In this document: positions 19,528 to 31,720 of the stretch, one piece after another
Layout of the letters: the number at the start of each line of letters is the position of its first letter
How positions within the stretch are numbered: the stretch's first letter is position 1
Translations under genes and position numbers: made by a program
Source of the DNA: Nitrosomonas sp. HPC101
GTDB taxonomy: Bacteria > Pseudomonadota > Gammaproteobacteria > Burkholderiales > Nitrosomonadaceae
NCBI RefSeq assembly: GCF_009833125.1
Contig: NZ_QRCC01000009.1
Coordinates: 1-64,000, forward strand
Reading direction: 5' to 3'
Length of the DNA stretch: 64,000 nt
The notes under the pieces: model-generated
Told to the model about the DNA's origin: nothing
The model's input: the letters and a program-made list of their open reading frames with translations, nothing else
Database searches by the model: none

Positions 19528-20904
19528 TCAATCCTTGTTTTTTTCCGGTCGTTTCCAGCCAGCAATACTAATTTGTTTATTTCTGGATAATGTAAGTTGG
19601 CCTTCAGGCGTATCCCGTGTAATAGTAGACCCAGCACCGATTGTTGATCCCCTGGCAACCGTTACCGGAGCGATCAACTGCGAATCGGAACCAATAAACA
19701 CATTATCTTCAATAACCGTTCTGTATTTAAAGGCTCCGTCATAGTTACAGGTAATCGTACCGGCACCAATATTAACCCGTTTGCCCATTTCAGTATCACC
19801 TATATAACTGAGATGATTAATCTTGCTCTCCGATGCTATACGGCTATTTTTAATTTCCACAAAATTTCCGACATGTACAGCATCGTCGAGTTGTGTCCCC
19901 GGCCGGACACGAGCATATGGTCCAACGCGACAATTCTTACCTACTTCCGCGTCTTCTAGCATGCTAAAAGGATGGACAATCGCTCCATCCGCAATAACCA
20001 CGTTCCTAAGTATACAGTTTGCGCTGATCTTCACGTTATCACCCAAACGTACATTCCCTTCAAATACACAGTTGATATCAATTTCAACATTATTCCCACA
20101 AACCAGTTGACCACGTACATCAAAGCGCGCCGGATCAGCAAGCATCACTCCCTGCTCCATAAGTTTGTTAGCAATATCCTGTTGATGAACACGCTCCAAG
20201 ACAGACAATTGAATTTTATCGTTCACACCCGATACCTCCCAATCAGATGCAGGACTGGAAGTTTCAATCCGAATTCCATCATTGACAGCCATCGCAATAA
20301 TATCAGTAAGGTAGTATTCGCTTTGAGCATTGGCATTGCTTAGCTTATCGAGCCAGTTCTCCAGATACATATTTGGAAGAACCATGATTCCGGTATTGAT
20401 TTCACGAATTTTTTTCTGTGATTGGGAAGTATCCTTCTCTTCTACAATTGCCTGGATGCAATTTGTCACAGGATCGCGCACAATCCGTCCATAACCGGTC
20501 GGATTATCCAACTCTACTGTCAGCAGAACAAGATTATCTTCACTTGATTTTTCAACCAGGGCCTTGAGCGTATCATGCTTTACCAGTGGTACATCGCCAA
20601 ATAAAACTAGCGTCGCACCTTTATTACCAAGATAAGGTAATGCCTGTTTTACAGCATGCCCAGTCCCAAGTTGCTGAGCCTGTTCTACCCAAGTAAGATC
20701 AGAATCGTTACCAATCATTTGACGAACCAGCTCTCCGCGATATCCGTAAATCACACATATCTTTGCAGGAGACAGGGTGCGCGCAGCATCCAGAACATGG
20801 GATAAAATCGATTTTCCGGCCAACGGATGCAAGACCTTGGGCAAGGGTGAGTGCATCCTCTTGCCCATGCCAGCTGCCAATATCACAACATCAATTTGTA
20901 ACAC
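19528..20904 (-). CDS. glmU: Bifunctional UDP-GlcNAc synthase GlmU
   Basis: 458 residues. The N-terminal uridylyltransferase has the nucleotide-binding motif LAAGMGKRMHSPLPKVLHP at about 9-27. The C-terminal left-handed beta-helix acetyltransferase has the segment INHLSYIGDTEMG carrying the active-site His near 366. GlmU acetylates glucosamine-1-phosphate and then uridylylates it to give UDP-GlcNAc. It is the first gene of the glmU-glmS unit. The intrinsic terminator of the preceding atp operon lies 170 bp upstream, so glmU needs its own promoter in 20905-21070. Confidence 0.97.
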   Translation of the reverse strand: MLQIDVVILAAGMGKRMHSPLPKVLHPLAGKSILSHVLDAARTLSPAKICVIYGYRGELVRQMIGNDSDLTWVEQAQQLGTGHAVKQALPYLGNKGATLVLFGDVPLVKHDTLKALVEKSSEDNLVLLTVELDNPTGYGRIVRDPVTNCIQAIVEEKDTSQSQKKIREINTGIMVLPNMYLENWLDKLSNANAQSEYYLTDIIAMAVNDGIRIETSSPASDWEVSGVNDKIQLSVLERVHQQDIANKLMEQGVMLADPARFDVRGQLVCGNNVEIDINCVFEGNVRLGDNVKISANCILRNVVIADGAIVHPFSMLEDAEVGKNCRVGPYARVRPGTQLDDAVHVGNFVEIKNSRIASESKINHLSYIGDTEMGKRVNIGAGTITCNYDGAFKYRTVIEDNVFIGSDSQLIAPVTVARGSTIGAGSTITRDTPEGQLTLSRNKQISIAGWKRPEKNKD

Positions 20905-21070
20905 GTGTTTTAACCTTTTTGAATCACTTCACTGACCATTATTTATCCGTAAACCGGAAGCTCTTTACTTGTCCACATACTTATCACCAAAAACACATAA
21001 TGGTCTTAGTGTACAGAAAGTGAGGCAGTCTAAATCACTAAACTGGATAGTAAAAACACCTGTATCCTAT

Positions 21071-21101
21071 AAAAAAAGGGCGATTGTTGATCGCCCTTTT
21101 T
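21071..21101 (-). terminator. Intrinsic terminator of the atp operon
   Basis: GGGCGAT (21078-21084) pairs with ATCGCCC (21090-21096) around a 5-nt loop, flanked by A7 and T5. Read on the minus strand it lies 36 bp after the atpC stop and ends in a T7 run. The symmetric A/T flanks could also stop plus-strand transcription. Confidence 0.9.
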
Positions 21102-21136
21102 AACTAAACTTGCTTATGAATGAATCAAAGAAATTT

Positions 21137-21559
21137 TTAGTGGCCTCTCTTTCTGAGCTTCCGAATGGCTGCTAACTGTGCTGTTGCCTCAATGAGTTCG
21201 GCCTGTGCACGCGCATACTCAATCTCTGAAATCTTGTTTTTCATGATCTCTTCTGCTTTCTGCTTGGCCTCCAAAGCCTTGGCTTCATCCAGATCTTTTC
21301 CACGTACTGCGGTGTCTGCCAGAATTGTTACAACATCTGGTTGTACTTCAAGCATTCCACCCGAAACATAAATTTCCTCGTCATCCTGAAGTGGTGCTTT
21401 TACCCGCACTACACCTGATTTAATACGAGTCAGCATAGGAGTATGCTGAGGATATATTCCTACCTCACCCATCACTGCCGGAGCAACAATGAATTCTGCA
21501 GGTCCGGAATATATCGATTCTTCTGTACTCACTATATCCAAGTGGAATATCGTGCCCAT
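21137..21559 (-). CDS. atpC: ATP synthase F1 subunit epsilon
   Basis: 140 residues. An N-terminal beta-sandwich ([39 protein letters not shown]) is followed by a C-terminal helical hairpin rich in Ala/Glu/Lys. Epsilon forms part of the central stalk with gamma and can inhibit ATP hydrolysis. It is the last gene of the atp operon, followed by the terminator at 21071-21101. Confidence 0.96.
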   Translation of the reverse strand: MGTIFHLDIVSTEESIYSGPAEFIVAPAVMGEVGIYPQHTPMLTRIKSGVVRVKAPLQDDEEIYVSGGMLEVQPDVVTILADTAVRGKDLDEAKALEAKQKAEEIMKNKISEIEYARAQAELIEATAQLAAIRKLRKRGH

Positions 21560-21584
21560 TGATTACCTGTAAAATAGATATTTA

Positions 21585-22976
<1,392 letters not shown>

Positions 22977-22997
22977 CTAAATACAAATTTACAATAC

Positions 22998-23885
22998 TTA
23001 AACAGCCGCTGCTCCGCCAACGATTTCTGAAAGCTCCTTGGTAATAGCCGCCTGACGAGATTTGTTATAAATAAGTGTCAACTCGTCAATCAGATTACCC
23101 GCATTATCGGAAGCCGCTTTCATAGCAACCATCCTTGCTGATTGCTCGGAAGCCATATTTTCAGCAACTGCCTGATATACGAGTGCCTCCACATACCTGA
23201 CCATAATATCGTCAATGACAGGCTTAGCCTCGGGTTCATAAATATAATCCCATGGAGCACGAGCAGGCTTAGCTTCTTCGTTACCATCACTTCCCATATG
23301 CGCGTCAGTCAATGGCAGAAGCTGTTCCATAACCGGTATTTGTTTCATAGTATTGACAAAACGATTATAGAAAATATACACCTTGTCGAACTGGTCATCC
23401 GTATAAGCATCCAGGACGATCTTGACCGCACCGATCAATTTTTCCATATTAGGCGCATCACCTAATCCGGTAACCTGTGAAATCACCCTTGTACCAAGAC
23501 GGCTCATGAATCCCAGACCTTTGTTACCGATGCAGCAAACCTCTACCTGCTCTCCCTCAGCCCCCCAGATCCGGATTTCATTAAGAGCTCTACGCAACAC
23601 ATTGGTATTCAACCCGCCACATAACCCCTTGTCTGATGTCACAACAATAATTCCTATTCTTTTAACAGAATTACGATCAATCAGAAAAGGATGGCGATAC
23701 TCAACGCTTGCCTTGCTCATATGTGCAGCCACATTACGAATCTTTTCGCCGTAAGGACGTGCTTTTTTCATACGGTCTTGTGCCTTTCTCATCTTAGAGG
23801 CAGCGACCATTTCCATCGCACGGGTAATCTTTTGCGTATTTTTAACGCTCTTGATTTTGTTTCGTATCTCTCTGCTGCTTGCCAT
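22998..23885 (-). CDS. atpG: ATP synthase F1 subunit gamma
   Basis: 295 residues. The conserved ends [28 protein letters not shown] and [30 protein letters not shown] form the coiled-coil shaft that rotates within the alpha-beta hexamer, with the central [10 protein letters not shown] fold between them. The length is slightly above the E. coli subunit. It lies 3 bp after atpA, so the two genes are tightly coupled. Confidence 0.97.
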   Translation of the reverse strand: MASSREIRNKIKSVKNTQKITRAMEMVAASKMRKAQDRMKKARPYGEKIRNVAAHMSKASVEYRHPFLIDRNSVKRIGIIVVTSDKGLCGGLNTNVLRRALNEIRIWGAEGEQVEVCCIGNKGLGFMSRLGTRVISQVTGLGDAPNMEKLIGAVKIVLDAYTDDQFDKVYIFYNRFVNTMKQIPVMEQLLPLTDAHMGSDGNEEAKPARAPWDYIYEPEAKPVIDDIMVRYVEALVYQAVAENMASEQSARMVAMKAASDNAGNLIDELTLIYNKSRQAAITKELSEIVGGAAAV

Positions 23886-23888
23886 CGG

Positions 23889-25430
23889 TCAGTATGTTCC
23901 GTTCTGCTTGAATTCCTGAATAGCCGCTTCTAATGCCTTTTCTGTTTCTGCATCAAGCTCCTTGGTCACCTCGATCTTATCCAGTATCGCAGCATGATGA
24001 CTACGTACATGACTTTTCAATGCAGACTCAAAAGCAAGCGCGCGTTTAATATCCACATCATCAAAATAACCTTTATTCAACGCAAACAGCGTTAATGCCA
24101 TCTCTGAAACCTTTAATGTAGCGTACTGTGCCTGCTTCATTAACTCGGTCGCCATTTTCCCACGTTCCAGCTGCTTACGTGTTGCTTCATCAAGATCAGA
24201 AGCAAATTGCGCAAAGGCGGCAAGCTCACGATATTGTGCCAATGCCAAACGTATACCTCCGCCCAATTTTTTAATCACCTTGGTCTGAGCAGCCCCTCCC
24301 ACTCTGGAAACTGAAATACCCGCATTAATTGCCGGACGTATACCTGCATTAAACAAATCAGATTCAAGGAATATCTGCCCATCTGTAATTGAAATGACGT
24401 TAGTAGGCACAAATGCCGTTACATCACCTGCCTGAGTCTCGATAATAGGCAGTGCTGTTAGTGATCCTGTTTTTCCTTTTACTTTTCCACCAGTAGATTT
24501 CTCGACATAATCAGCATTGACTCTTGCTGCTCTTTCCAGTAAACGAGAATGAAGATAGAAAACGTCGCCCGGATAGGCTTCGCGACCAGGAGGTCGGCGC
24601 AACAGCAAGGAAATCTGACGATAAGCCCATGCCTGCTTAGTCAGATCATCATAGACAATCAGCGCATCCTGGCCCTTATCACGAAAATATTCACCCATGG
24701 TACAGCCAGAATAAGGCGCGATATATTGCATAGCTGCCGATTCAGAAGCAGAAGCCGCTACCACAATGGTGTACTCCATGGCACCGACTTCTTCCAGCTT
24801 GCGTACCACGTTTGCAATTGATGAAGCTTTTTGACCAATTGCAACATAGATGCAGATCATATTTTCATTTTTTTGGTTAATGATCGCATCAATTGCCACC
24901 GCCGTCTTACCCGTCTGTCGATCTCCAATAATCAGTTCTCGCTGCCCCCTTCCAACAGGAACCATTGAATCGATCGATTTCAAGCCGGTTTGCATCGGTT
25001 GATCAACTGATTTACGTGATATAACACCAGGAGCAATTTTTTCTATAGGCTCCATCCCCTGTGCAGCCACAGGCCCTTTACCATCAATCGGCTGCCCCAA
25101 AGCATTTACAACACGACCCAGCAGTGCCTCTCCTACAGGAACCTCAAGAATTCTGCCAGTACACTTTACAACATCCCCTTCTTTAAGATGCTCATAAGCG
25201 CCAAGGATAACTGATCCGACCGAATCACGTTCCAAATTTAACGCCAAACCATACGTCCCACCCGGAAATTCCAGCATCTCGCCTTGCATTACATCGGAGA
25301 GCCCATGTACCCGAACGATACCATCCGTCACTGACACAACCGTCCCTTGCGTACGAAATTCCGACGTAACGGAAAGCCCTTCAATTTTATTCCTGATTAA
25401 CTCACTAATTTCTGATGGATTTAACTGCAT
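23889..25430 (-). CDS. atpA: ATP synthase F1 subunit alpha
   Basis: 513 residues, exactly the usual bacterial length, starting [17 protein letters not shown]. The nucleotide-binding P-loop GDRQTGKTA is near 169-177, with the later [12 protein letters not shown] segment. Alpha provides the non-catalytic nucleotide sites and the arginine finger of the F1 head. The gene lies between atpH and atpG in the standard order. Confidence 0.98.
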   Translation of the reverse strand: MQLNPSEISELIRNKIEGLSVTSEFRTQGTVVSVTDGIVRVHGLSDVMQGEMLEFPGGTYGLALNLERDSVGSVILGAYEHLKEGDVVKCTGRILEVPVGEALLGRVVNALGQPIDGKGPVAAQGMEPIEKIAPGVISRKSVDQPMQTGLKSIDSMVPVGRGQRELIIGDRQTGKTAVAIDAIINQKNENMICIYVAIGQKASSIANVVRKLEEVGAMEYTIVVAASASESAAMQYIAPYSGCTMGEYFRDKGQDALIVYDDLTKQAWAYRQISLLLRRPPGREAYPGDVFYLHSRLLERAARVNADYVEKSTGGKVKGKTGSLTALPIIETQAGDVTAFVPTNVISITDGQIFLESDLFNAGIRPAINAGISVSRVGGAAQTKVIKKLGGGIRLALAQYRELAAFAQFASDLDEATRKQLERGKMATELMKQAQYATLKVSEMALTLFALNKGYFDDVDIKRALAFESALKSHVRSHHAAILDKIEVTKELDAETEKALEAAIQEFKQNGTY

Positions 25431-25442
25431 TTTATATAACTC

Positions 25443-25979
25443 CTAGCTTTTGAGAGCCGCCGCCATAGCTTCCAGCTTTCCGGACACAGAACTGTCAATC
25501 ACCTGGTCACCAATTTCAATTTTTACACCACCAATAAGCTCGCTATCCACATTTACCCGAGCTTTTACCTTATGCTGGAATTTCGCCTCAAGAACCGATA
25601 TGAGCTTTTCCAGTTGATGCGACTCAAGAGGAAACGCTGACACTATTTCTGCCTCAAGTACACTCTCATATTGAGCCTTAAGCTGCTCGTACAGCTCGCC
25701 TATCTGCGGTAACACAAGCAGCCGCCCGTTTTCAATCAGCAATGAAATCAGGCGCCTGCCATCTTCGCTTAGTTTCTTGTCACAGACACTAAAAATAATT
25801 TCACGCAACTTTGCTGACGGGATTTGCGGATTACCGATTAAAGCACTTACCTGAGACTCCTGAATAACCGAGTTGACAATCCCAAGCATCTCCGACCAGG
25901 AAGACAAAGATCCACTTTCTTGAGCAAGTCTGAAAACTGCCTCTGCATAGGGTCGTGCAATTGTTATCGCCTCAGCCAT
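25443..25979 (-). CDS. atpH: ATP synthase F1 subunit delta
   Basis: 178 residues of the OSCP/delta family, starting MAEAITIARPYAEAVF and ending with the conserved GGVKIEIGDQVIDSSVSGKLEAM segment. Delta sits on top of F1 and joins it to the b-subunit stator. The start ATG directly abuts the atpF stop, with no intergenic base, indicating coupling. Confidence 0.95.
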   Translation of the reverse strand: MAEAITIARPYAEAVFRLAQESGSLSSWSEMLGIVNSVIQESQVSALIGNPQIPSAKLREIIFSVCDKKLSEDGRRLISLLIENGRLLVLPQIGELYEQLKAQYESVLEAEIVSAFPLESHQLEKLISVLEAKFQHKVKARVNVDSELIGGVKIEIGDQVIDSSVSGKLEAMAAALKS

Positions 25980-26453
25980 TTATTTTAACTCTGTCTCTAT
26001 TGATGCCAGTAAATCAGCATGAACTTTTGCACTCACTTCACGACGTAGAATTTTTGAAGCACCTTGCACTGCCAACCCTGCCACCTGTTGACGCAGAGAT
26101 TCGCGTGCACTAAAAATTTCATGCTGAATTTCTGCTTTGGCTCCAGCCATAATCTTTTCGCCCTCAACCCGAGCGTTTTTTTTCGCTTCTTCTATAATAT
26201 CCGAAGCTCTTTTTTCCGCCTGAATAACGATCTCACCTGCGCGTTGCTTGGCTTCCTTTAATACCTCTGATGACCGTTGACTGGCAAGTTCCAATTCCTT
26301 TTTGCCACGCTCACCCGCAGCCAAACCATCTGCTATTTTCTGTTGACGCTCCTCAATGGCACGCAACAAATACGGCCACACAAATTTTGTGGTAAACCAT
26401 ATAAATACGGAAAAAGCTATCGCTTGCGAGACCAATGTGAAATTTATATTCAT
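25980..26453 (-). CDS. atpF: ATP synthase Fo subunit b
   Basis: 157 residues. A single N-terminal membrane segment at about 5-25 is followed by a long charged helix rich in Ala/Glu/Lys that dimerises as the peripheral stalk. It connects Fo subunit a to F1 delta. The gene lies between atpE and atpH, as expected. A single b gene is present, with no b' paralogue in the operon. Confidence 0.95.
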   Translation of the reverse strand: MNINFTLVSQAIAFSVFIWFTTKFVWPYLLRAIEERQQKIADGLAAGERGKKELELASQRSSEVLKEAKQRAGEIVIQAEKRASDIIEEAKKNARVEGEKIMAGAKAEIQHEIFSARESLRQQVAGLAVQGASKILRREVSAKVHADLLASIETELK

Positions 26454-26484
26454 AACAGCCCCTTATTTACATTCGGCAACCAAT

Positions 26485-26772
<288 letters not shown>

Positions 26773-26799
26773 TCAAGTTAATAATAAAAATCTTATCAA

Positions 26800-27609
26800 T
26801 TAATGTGACTCATGTGCCATGGAAAGATAAACCACAGCCAATATCATAAATATGAACGCATGCAACACTACGATCAGTATGTGAAAAATTGCCCAGCCAA
26901 CACCAAGGACAGCTCCAAAAATTGTACCGGCAACCCCTGTTGCCGCCCACATGCCAAGCAACATGAAAATAATCTCACCCGCATACATATTCCCGAAAAG
27001 TCTTAAGGAATGAGACAAAGGCTTTGAGATGTACTCAATCAGGTTCAATAATAAATTAAATGGCCACAACACAGGGTTTTTGCCGAAAGGAGCGCAAAAT
27101 AACTCTTTAATCCATCCGCCAAAGCCCTTCACCTTGATACTGAAGTAAATTGTCAATATCCAGATAGACAACGCAAGCGCAAAAGTCGTATTGACATCAG
27201 CTGTTGGCACACCTCGCCAGTTATGCAAACCGAATACATGCTCATAGATCCACGCCATAATATCGATAGGCAAAAAATCCATTGAGTTCAACAGCAGAAC
27301 CCAGACAAAAATCGTTAATGCCGCAGGAGCAACAAAGGCATGCCGATTGCCATGAAATGTATTCTTCACCTGATCATCTATAAACTCTATTAGCAACTCG
27401 ACAAAAGCCTGTGTTTTACTGGGAACTCCCGATGTAGCCTTCCTTACAACCATCCAGATAAAACCAAGACTGATCACACCGAGTATCAGCGACATCACCA
27501 GTGTATCGACATGCAGAACCCAGAACGACCCCTCTCCGAGGTCTACCGTCATATTTGTTAAATGATGCTGTATATAAGATGTTGGGTTTAACTCAGCTTC
27601 TGTTGACAT
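26800..27609 (-). CDS. atpB: ATP synthase Fo subunit a
   Basis: 269 residues with five to six membrane segments. The key motif [13 protein letters not shown] contains the essential Arg near residue 197 that faces the c-ring. The C-terminus has the conserved [19 protein letters not shown] segment. Subunit a forms the two proton half-channels. It is positioned between atpI and atpE. Confidence 0.97.
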   Translation of the reverse strand: MSTEAELNPTSYIQHHLTNMTVDLGEGSFWVLHVDTLVMSLILGVISLGFIWMVVRKATSGVPSKTQAFVELLIEFIDDQVKNTFHGNRHAFVAPAALTIFVWVLLLNSMDFLPIDIMAWIYEHVFGLHNWRGVPTADVNTTFALALSIWILTIYFSIKVKGFGGWIKELFCAPFGKNPVLWPFNLLLNLIEYISKPLSHSLRLFGNMYAGEIIFMLLGMWAATGVAGTIFGAVLGVGWAIFHILIVVLHAFIFMILAVVYLSMAHESH

Positions 27610-27639
27610 CCACCTGCCTTTTGACGTTATTTGATATGC

Positions 27640-28020
27640 TCATTTAACACGAGGTTTCTCAGAAATAAACACTGCCATGCTTGATATCAGTACAGCAATA
27701 ACAAATGAACCGATAAACATGACAGGCTTTAAATCTTTATATGCTGTAAATACGCTCCATAACAGCATCACTATTAAAAATATTTTTACAGCCTCCGCAC
27801 GAAGTGCAGTGCGCAAAACATTGCCTGCCGAATATCCGCTATGCCTCGATATCAAAACTGCGTAAGCTCCTCCGGCAATCACACTGACAAACACACCAAG
27901 AAAACCAGAGAACGCGCCACTCACACCTGCCAACAAGCCACACACGATCATCGCCACAATCGCAAATGCCAGCTGCCAGAGCAGAATAATGCCAAGCGGC
28001 CTGTTCTTAATCAGAAACAT
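27640..28020 (-). CDS. atpI: ATP synthase accessory protein AtpI
   Basis: 126 residues, almost entirely four hydrophobic segments, in the first position of the atp operon. This is where AtpI (protein I) is found. AtpI proteins are not part of the final enzyme, and they have been implicated in c-ring assembly or Mg2+ handling. Sequence conservation in the family is low, so the name rests mainly on size, topology and position. Confidence 0.85.
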   Translation of the reverse strand: MFLIKNRPLGIILLWQLAFAIVAMIVCGLLAGVSGAFSGFLGVFVSVIAGGAYAVLISRHSGYSAGNVLRTALRAEAVKIFLIVMLLWSVFTAYKDLKPVMFIGSFVIAVLISSMAVFISEKPRVK

Positions 28021-28079
28021 AATCCAAGCGGATACTTCGAAAAATCAAAAAAGTGCAATGCCCCTAAAAAAGTGCGGCG

Positions 28080-28108
28080 ATTCTACCTTGATCACCCTAC
28101 CCAGTCAA
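28080..28108 (-). promoter_or_regulatory. Sigma-70 promoter of the atp operon
   Basis: On the minus strand TTGACT (complement of 28103-28108) and TAGAAT (complement of 28080-28085) are separated by exactly 17 bp. This is one of the best consensus matches in the window. It lies about 60 bp upstream of the atpI start and points toward it, giving a leader of around 50 nt. Confidence 0.75.
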
Positions 28109-28674
28109 TGCGAACGAGAAATATCGGTAGAGCAATCATGTTTAAAACTGCCTGAAACTAGAATTTAGACGAGGTAGATTTTTATTATTTGATAATTAAT
28201 CATAAAGAACGCTATACTTTTAATTATTCATCACTTTTCGAGTACTCGAGGTACTCAGGTTAAAACAAAACGCCTAAAGAATGGGATAATGACTATCGCT
28301 CCTTCGCGTCATTAGGACATTAGGAGAATGTAAGCGCAACTGCCTTGGAAATACCGGTTGAACTCATCACCCAATACTTCATATATTTCCGTGATTTAGA
28401 TTACGTCAGCGTATTTACTTGCTTTGGATTCATTCGCATCGGAGTCTTCTCTCCTGTTTTCTGCAACTCCTGCACATACCCCAAAAAAGAAAGATCTAAT
28501 TCTTTTTGAAATTTAGCCATTGATTAAGTAAAATTATCAAACCGCCGTTGAAAATGGCAGGTTTGTTGGCGCGATTCGATATGATGTCGACGCGTAAGTT
28601 TTAAGGTGATCCCTTGCCTTACTTTTTCGTTTTACACTGAAACGTTGCAAGAAGGCTTTATCCACAAGGAAATT
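28109..28674. other. Intergenic region between atp operon promoter and rpsF
   Basis: 566 bp of mixed composition between two divergent highly expressed operons. It holds the 39-codon ORF listed separately (28401-28520, minus) and a GAGTACTC palindrome near 28240. A clear promoter for rpsF was not found by eye. No repeat array, RNA gene or insertion sequence was recognised. Confidence 0.5.
28401..28520 (-). CDS. Possible 39-residue small protein
   Basis: ATG at 28520 opens a 39-codon frame ending in TAA at 28401. The peptide begins MAKFQKELDLSFLGYVQ and is Lys/Gln-rich, with plausible soluble-protein composition. There is no recognisable Shine-Dalgarno sequence upstream and I do not recognise a family. 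It may be a small gene, a gene remnant or chance. Confidence 0.25.
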   Translation of the reverse strand: MAKFQKELDLSFLGYVQELQKTGEKTPMRMNPKQVNTLT

Positions 28675-29103
28675 ATGAGACATTACGAAATTATTTTTAT
28701 TGTTCATCCAGATCAGAGCGAGCAGGTATCCGCCATGGTTGAGCGCTACAGCAATACTATTACTGAAAAATCCGGTAAAATTCATCGACTTGAAGACTGG
28801 GGACGCAGGCAGCTCACCTATCCCATACAAAAACTACACAAAGCACACTATATCCTGATGAATATTGAATGTGATCAGGAGTGCCTCAATGAGCTGGAGC
28901 ACAGTTTTAAGTTTAACGATGCTATTCTCCGTCATCTTACTGTTCGCATGCATGCTCCGGTCACAACACCTTCCCCCATGATGCAAGAAGACAAATCGAA
29001 ACCGGATGAAAACAACAGAAGCGCCCCTCCCCGAACGAGAACAGCCAGTGACTCAACCAACGATACACAAACAGTAGCCGAGGAAAGCGATACCCAATCC
29101 TGA
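28675..29103 (+). CDS. rpsF: 30S ribosomal protein S6
   Basis: The start is set at ATG 28675 ([17 protein letters not shown]), preceded by the ribosome-binding site AAGGA at about 28666-28670. A longer upstream frame exists but is not S6-like. 142 residues. The fold ends near residue 105 and an acidic Ser/Thr/Asp-rich tail follows, as in other proteobacterial S6 proteins whose tails can receive glutamates. S6 pairs with S18 (rpsR, same operon) on the 30S platform. Confidence 0.96.
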   Translation: MRHYEIIFIVHPDQSEQVSAMVERYSNTITEKSGKIHRLEDWGRRQLTYPIQKLHKAHYILMNIECDQECLNELEHSFKFNDAILRHLTVRMHAPVTTPSPMMQEDKSKPDENNRSAPPRTRTASDSTNDTQTVAEESDTQS

Positions 29104-29104
29104 C

Positions 29105-29413
29105 ATGAAACTTCCGCTGAACCTGAATCAAGTAGTTATTGGTGGAAAAATTATTGATCTGAATACACCTCGCTATACCCCCGTGGGTATTATGATTACC
29201 GAGTTTAGACTCAGCCATGCTTCCAATCAGGAAGAAGCTGGCGCCCAGCGCAAGATTGAATTTGAACTTGCGGCAATTGCCATGGCGGGCATGGCTGAAA
29301 AAATTGCTTGCATGGGATCTGGCAGCAATGTCGAACTTACCGGTTTCGTTACAAAGAAGAATCGCTTAAGTAACCAGCTGGTTTTACATGTTCGTGATGC
29401 CAGAATCGTCTGA
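29105..29413 (+). CDS. priB: Primosomal replication protein N (PriB)
   Basis: 102-residue single-strand-binding OB-fold protein, with segments [21 protein letters not shown] and the ending [13 protein letters not shown]. In many beta- and gammaproteobacteria priB lies between rpsF and rpsR, as here. PriB stabilises PriA on forked DNA for replication restart. It starts 1 bp after the rpsF stop, so translation is probably coupled. Confidence 0.93.
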   Translation: MKLPLNLNQVVIGGKIIDLNTPRYTPVGIMITEFRLSHASNQEEAGAQRKIEFELAAIAMAGMAEKIACMGSGSNVELTGFVTKKNRLSNQLVLHVRDARIV

Positions 29414-29445
29414 AAACAAATACCCAACCCATACGGAGAAATAAT

Positions 29446-29724
29446 ATGAGATTCTCAAGAAACAAGGATGCAAAAAACAAGATGAAGGATCGGATGGCAA
29501 ACCGGCCTCTCTTCAAGCGCAAGAAATTTTGCCGATTTACTGCTGAAGGAATCAAAAATATAGATTACAAAGATGTTGATCTGCTGAAAGATTTTATCAG
29601 CGAAAATGGCAGGATTATACCGGCTCGTATTACAGGCACGCGCGCATATTACCAACGTCAGTTAAACGTAGCCATTGAACGTGCTCGCTTCCTTGCGTTA
29701 TTACCCTATACTGATCAGCACTAA
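29446..29724 (+). CDS. rpsR: 30S ribosomal protein S18
   Basis: 92 residues, basic, with the S18 core [25 protein letters not shown] and the end [13 protein letters not shown]. The N-terminal about 18 residues form a Lys/Arg-rich extension beyond the minimal S18. S18 forms a heterodimer with S6 on the 30S platform. A GGAGAAAT ribosome-binding site precedes the start. Confidence 0.96.
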   Translation: MRFSRNKDAKNKMKDRMANRPLFKRKKFCRFTAEGIKNIDYKDVDLLKDFISENGRIIPARITGTRAYYQRQLNVAIERARFLALLPYTDQH

Positions 29725-29742
29725 GCAATCGGGAGAAACAAC

Positions 29743-30198
29743 ATGCAAGTTATTTTGTTAGAAAAAATCGCTAAGCTTGGCTCACTGGGTAGTATCGTGA
29801 ATGTCAAACCAGGATATGCCCGCAATTACCTGATCCCCCAGAAAAAAGCAAGGAGGGCAACCGAGAAGGTTATAGCTGAATTTGAAACACAACGTGCAGA
29901 ACTGGAAAAGAAACAGGCTGATATTTTGGATGCGGCTGGCGCTCAAGCTGCAAAGCTGGATGGGTTGCTCATACAAATTTCCCAGAAAGCGGGTGTGGAT
30001 GGCAAACTTTTCGGATCAGTCACCAGTGCAAATATTGCTGAAGAATTACGCAAACAGGAATTCGCCGTTGAAAAATCCATGATTCGTATGCCCGAAGGAC
30101 AAATCAAGCAAGTGGGTGACTATACGGTTATTGTTGTACTGCATAGCGAAGTATCGTCTCATATTACTGTATCCGTACTGGGCGAAACAACAACCTGA
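29743..30198 (+). CDS. rplI: 50S ribosomal protein L9
   Basis: 151 residues, starting [32 protein letters not shown], the L9 N-terminal signature. It has a long connecting helix and a C-terminal domain ending ITVSVLGE. L9 binds 23S rRNA near the L1 stalk and limits frameshifting. It is the last gene of rpsF-priB-rpsR-rplI and is followed by an intrinsic terminator at 30224. Confidence 0.97.
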   Translation: MQVILLEKIAKLGSLGSIVNVKPGYARNYLIPQKKARRATEKVIAEFETQRAELEKKQADILDAAGAQAAKLDGLLIQISQKAGVDGKLFGSVTSANIAEELRKQEFAVEKSMIRMPEGQIKQVGDYTVIVVLHSEVSSHITVSVLGETTT

Positions 30199-30223
30199 CA
30201 CCCTGCTGGAGAAAAATCAAACC

Positions 30224-30252
30224 AAAAAAAGGACCGGAGCAGTCCTTTTTTT
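30224..30252 (+). terminator. Intrinsic terminator after rplI
   Basis: A7GGAC (30224-30234) pairs with GTCCT7 (30242-30252) around a 7-nt loop, giving an 11-bp stem with a T7 run. It begins 26 bp after the L9 stop and precedes dnaB by about 50 bp, so dnaB depends on read-through or a promoter close to its start. Confidence 0.88.
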
Positions 30253-30303
30253 GTTTCTTCATCAGATACCCCTCGATCTTGCTGCTAGCCACTATCAATC
30301 CAC

Positions 30304-31701
30304 ATGAATCAATCCACTACCAACTTTATTCAAAACCTCGCTGATAATAGTATCTACAAACTTCCACCCCACTCCATCGAGGCTGAACAATCCGTCCTTG
30401 GCGGGCTCATGCTGGATAATCAGGCATGGGACAAACTAGCAGACATTATTATCGAGAGTGATTTTTATCGCCAGGATCATCAACTCATCTATCAACACAT
30501 ATGTCATCTTATAGAGCAGAGTAAGCCAGCAGATGTAATAACCGTTGCAGAATCGCTCGAAAATGCAGCTCAACTACAGCATGCGGGCGGATTAGCTTAT
30601 ATCGGCGCTATTGCACAAAACACCCCGTCTGCTGCCAATATCCGCCGTTATGCAGAAATCGTGCGCGAGCGTTCGATCATGCGCAAGCTGGCACAAGTCA
30701 GTACTCAGATAACAGACTCCGCTTATAATCCGGCAGGCCGCTCTGCGGGAAATCTGCTGGATGAAGCAGAAAGCAGGATATTCGAAATTGCTGAACAAAG
30801 CGCACACGGGAAACAAGGGTTTACTGATATACAGCCGTTGCTTAAGCAGGTAGTCGAACGGATCGAGATGCTCTATAACCGGAGCAATCCCAGCGACATC
30901 ACCGGCATTCCATCCGGTTTCAATGACCTCGATCAGAAAACTTCCGGCTTTCAGCCGGGCGATCTAATCATCGTTGCCGGCCGGCCTTCTATGGGAAAAA
31001 CAGCATTTGCGCTCAACATAGGCGAATACGTCGCGCTAGAAGCCGGTAAACCGGTTGCAGTCTTCAGCATGGAAATGGGCGGGGCACAGCTTGTCATGCG
31101 CATGCTGGGATCAATTGGCCGACTGGATCAGCACAAGGTACGCACTGGTCAACTGGATGACGATGACTGGCCAAGGCTAACACATGCGCTGGGGAAGTTG
31201 CATGATGCACCCATTTTCATTGATGAGAGCGCAGCACTGAATGCGCTGGAAGTACGTGCCCGCGCCCGACGCTTATATCGACAGCATGAAGGACTAGGAT
31301 TGATCATTATTGATTACCTGCAGCTCATGTCAGCAGCTGCTTCCAGCAATGAAAACCGCGCTGCTGAAATTTCAGAAATTTCACGCTCACTGAAAGCGCT
31401 GGCAAAAGAATTACAGGTCCCCGTCATTGCTTTATCACAGCTGAACCGTGGCCTTGAGCAACGTCCCAACAAACGGCCGATTATGTCTGATTTACGTGAA
31501 TCAGGGGCCATCGAACAGGATGCAGATGTTATTTTGTTTATTTATCGGGATGAAGTATATAACCCGGATACTCCGGACAAAGGTATTGCCGAAATTATTA
31601 TCGGCAAACAGCGTAATGGGCCGATTGGTAAGGTTGATTTGACCTTTCTGGGTGAATTTACACGATTTGAAAATTGCGCCCGCTCCAGCGATTACTACTG
31701 A
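30304..31701 (+). CDS. dnaB: Replicative DNA helicase DnaB
   Basis: 465 residues. The N-terminal DnaB domain (LPPHSIEAEQSVLGGLMLDN) is joined by a linker to the RecA-like motor with Walker A GRPSMGKTAFALNI near 225-238, Walker B IIIDYLQLM near 337 and the DLRESGAIEQDADVILF segment. The DnaB hexamer unwinds DNA ahead of the replisome and recruits DnaG. Position after rplI is common in proteobacteria. No intein interrupts it. Confidence 0.97.
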   Translation: MNQSTTNFIQNLADNSIYKLPPHSIEAEQSVLGGLMLDNQAWDKLADIIIESDFYRQDHQLIYQHICHLIEQSKPADVITVAESLENAAQLQHAGGLAYIGAIAQNTPSAANIRRYAEIVRERSIMRKLAQVSTQITDSAYNPAGRSAGNLLDEAESRIFEIAEQSAHGKQGFTDIQPLLKQVVERIEMLYNRSNPSDITGIPSGFNDLDQKTSGFQPGDLIIVAGRPSMGKTAFALNIGEYVALEAGKPVAVFSMEMGGAQLVMRMLGSIGRLDQHKVRTGQLDDDDWPRLTHALGKLHDAPIFIDESAALNALEVRARARRLYRQHEGLGLIIIDYLQLMSAAASSNENRAAEISEISRSLKALAKELQVPVIALSQLNRGLEQRPNKRPIMSDLRESGAIEQDADVILFIYRDEVYNPDTPDKGIAEIIIGKQRNGPIGKVDLTFLGEFTRFENCARSSDYY

Positions 31702-31720
31702 TCAATTACTACCCAGATAA

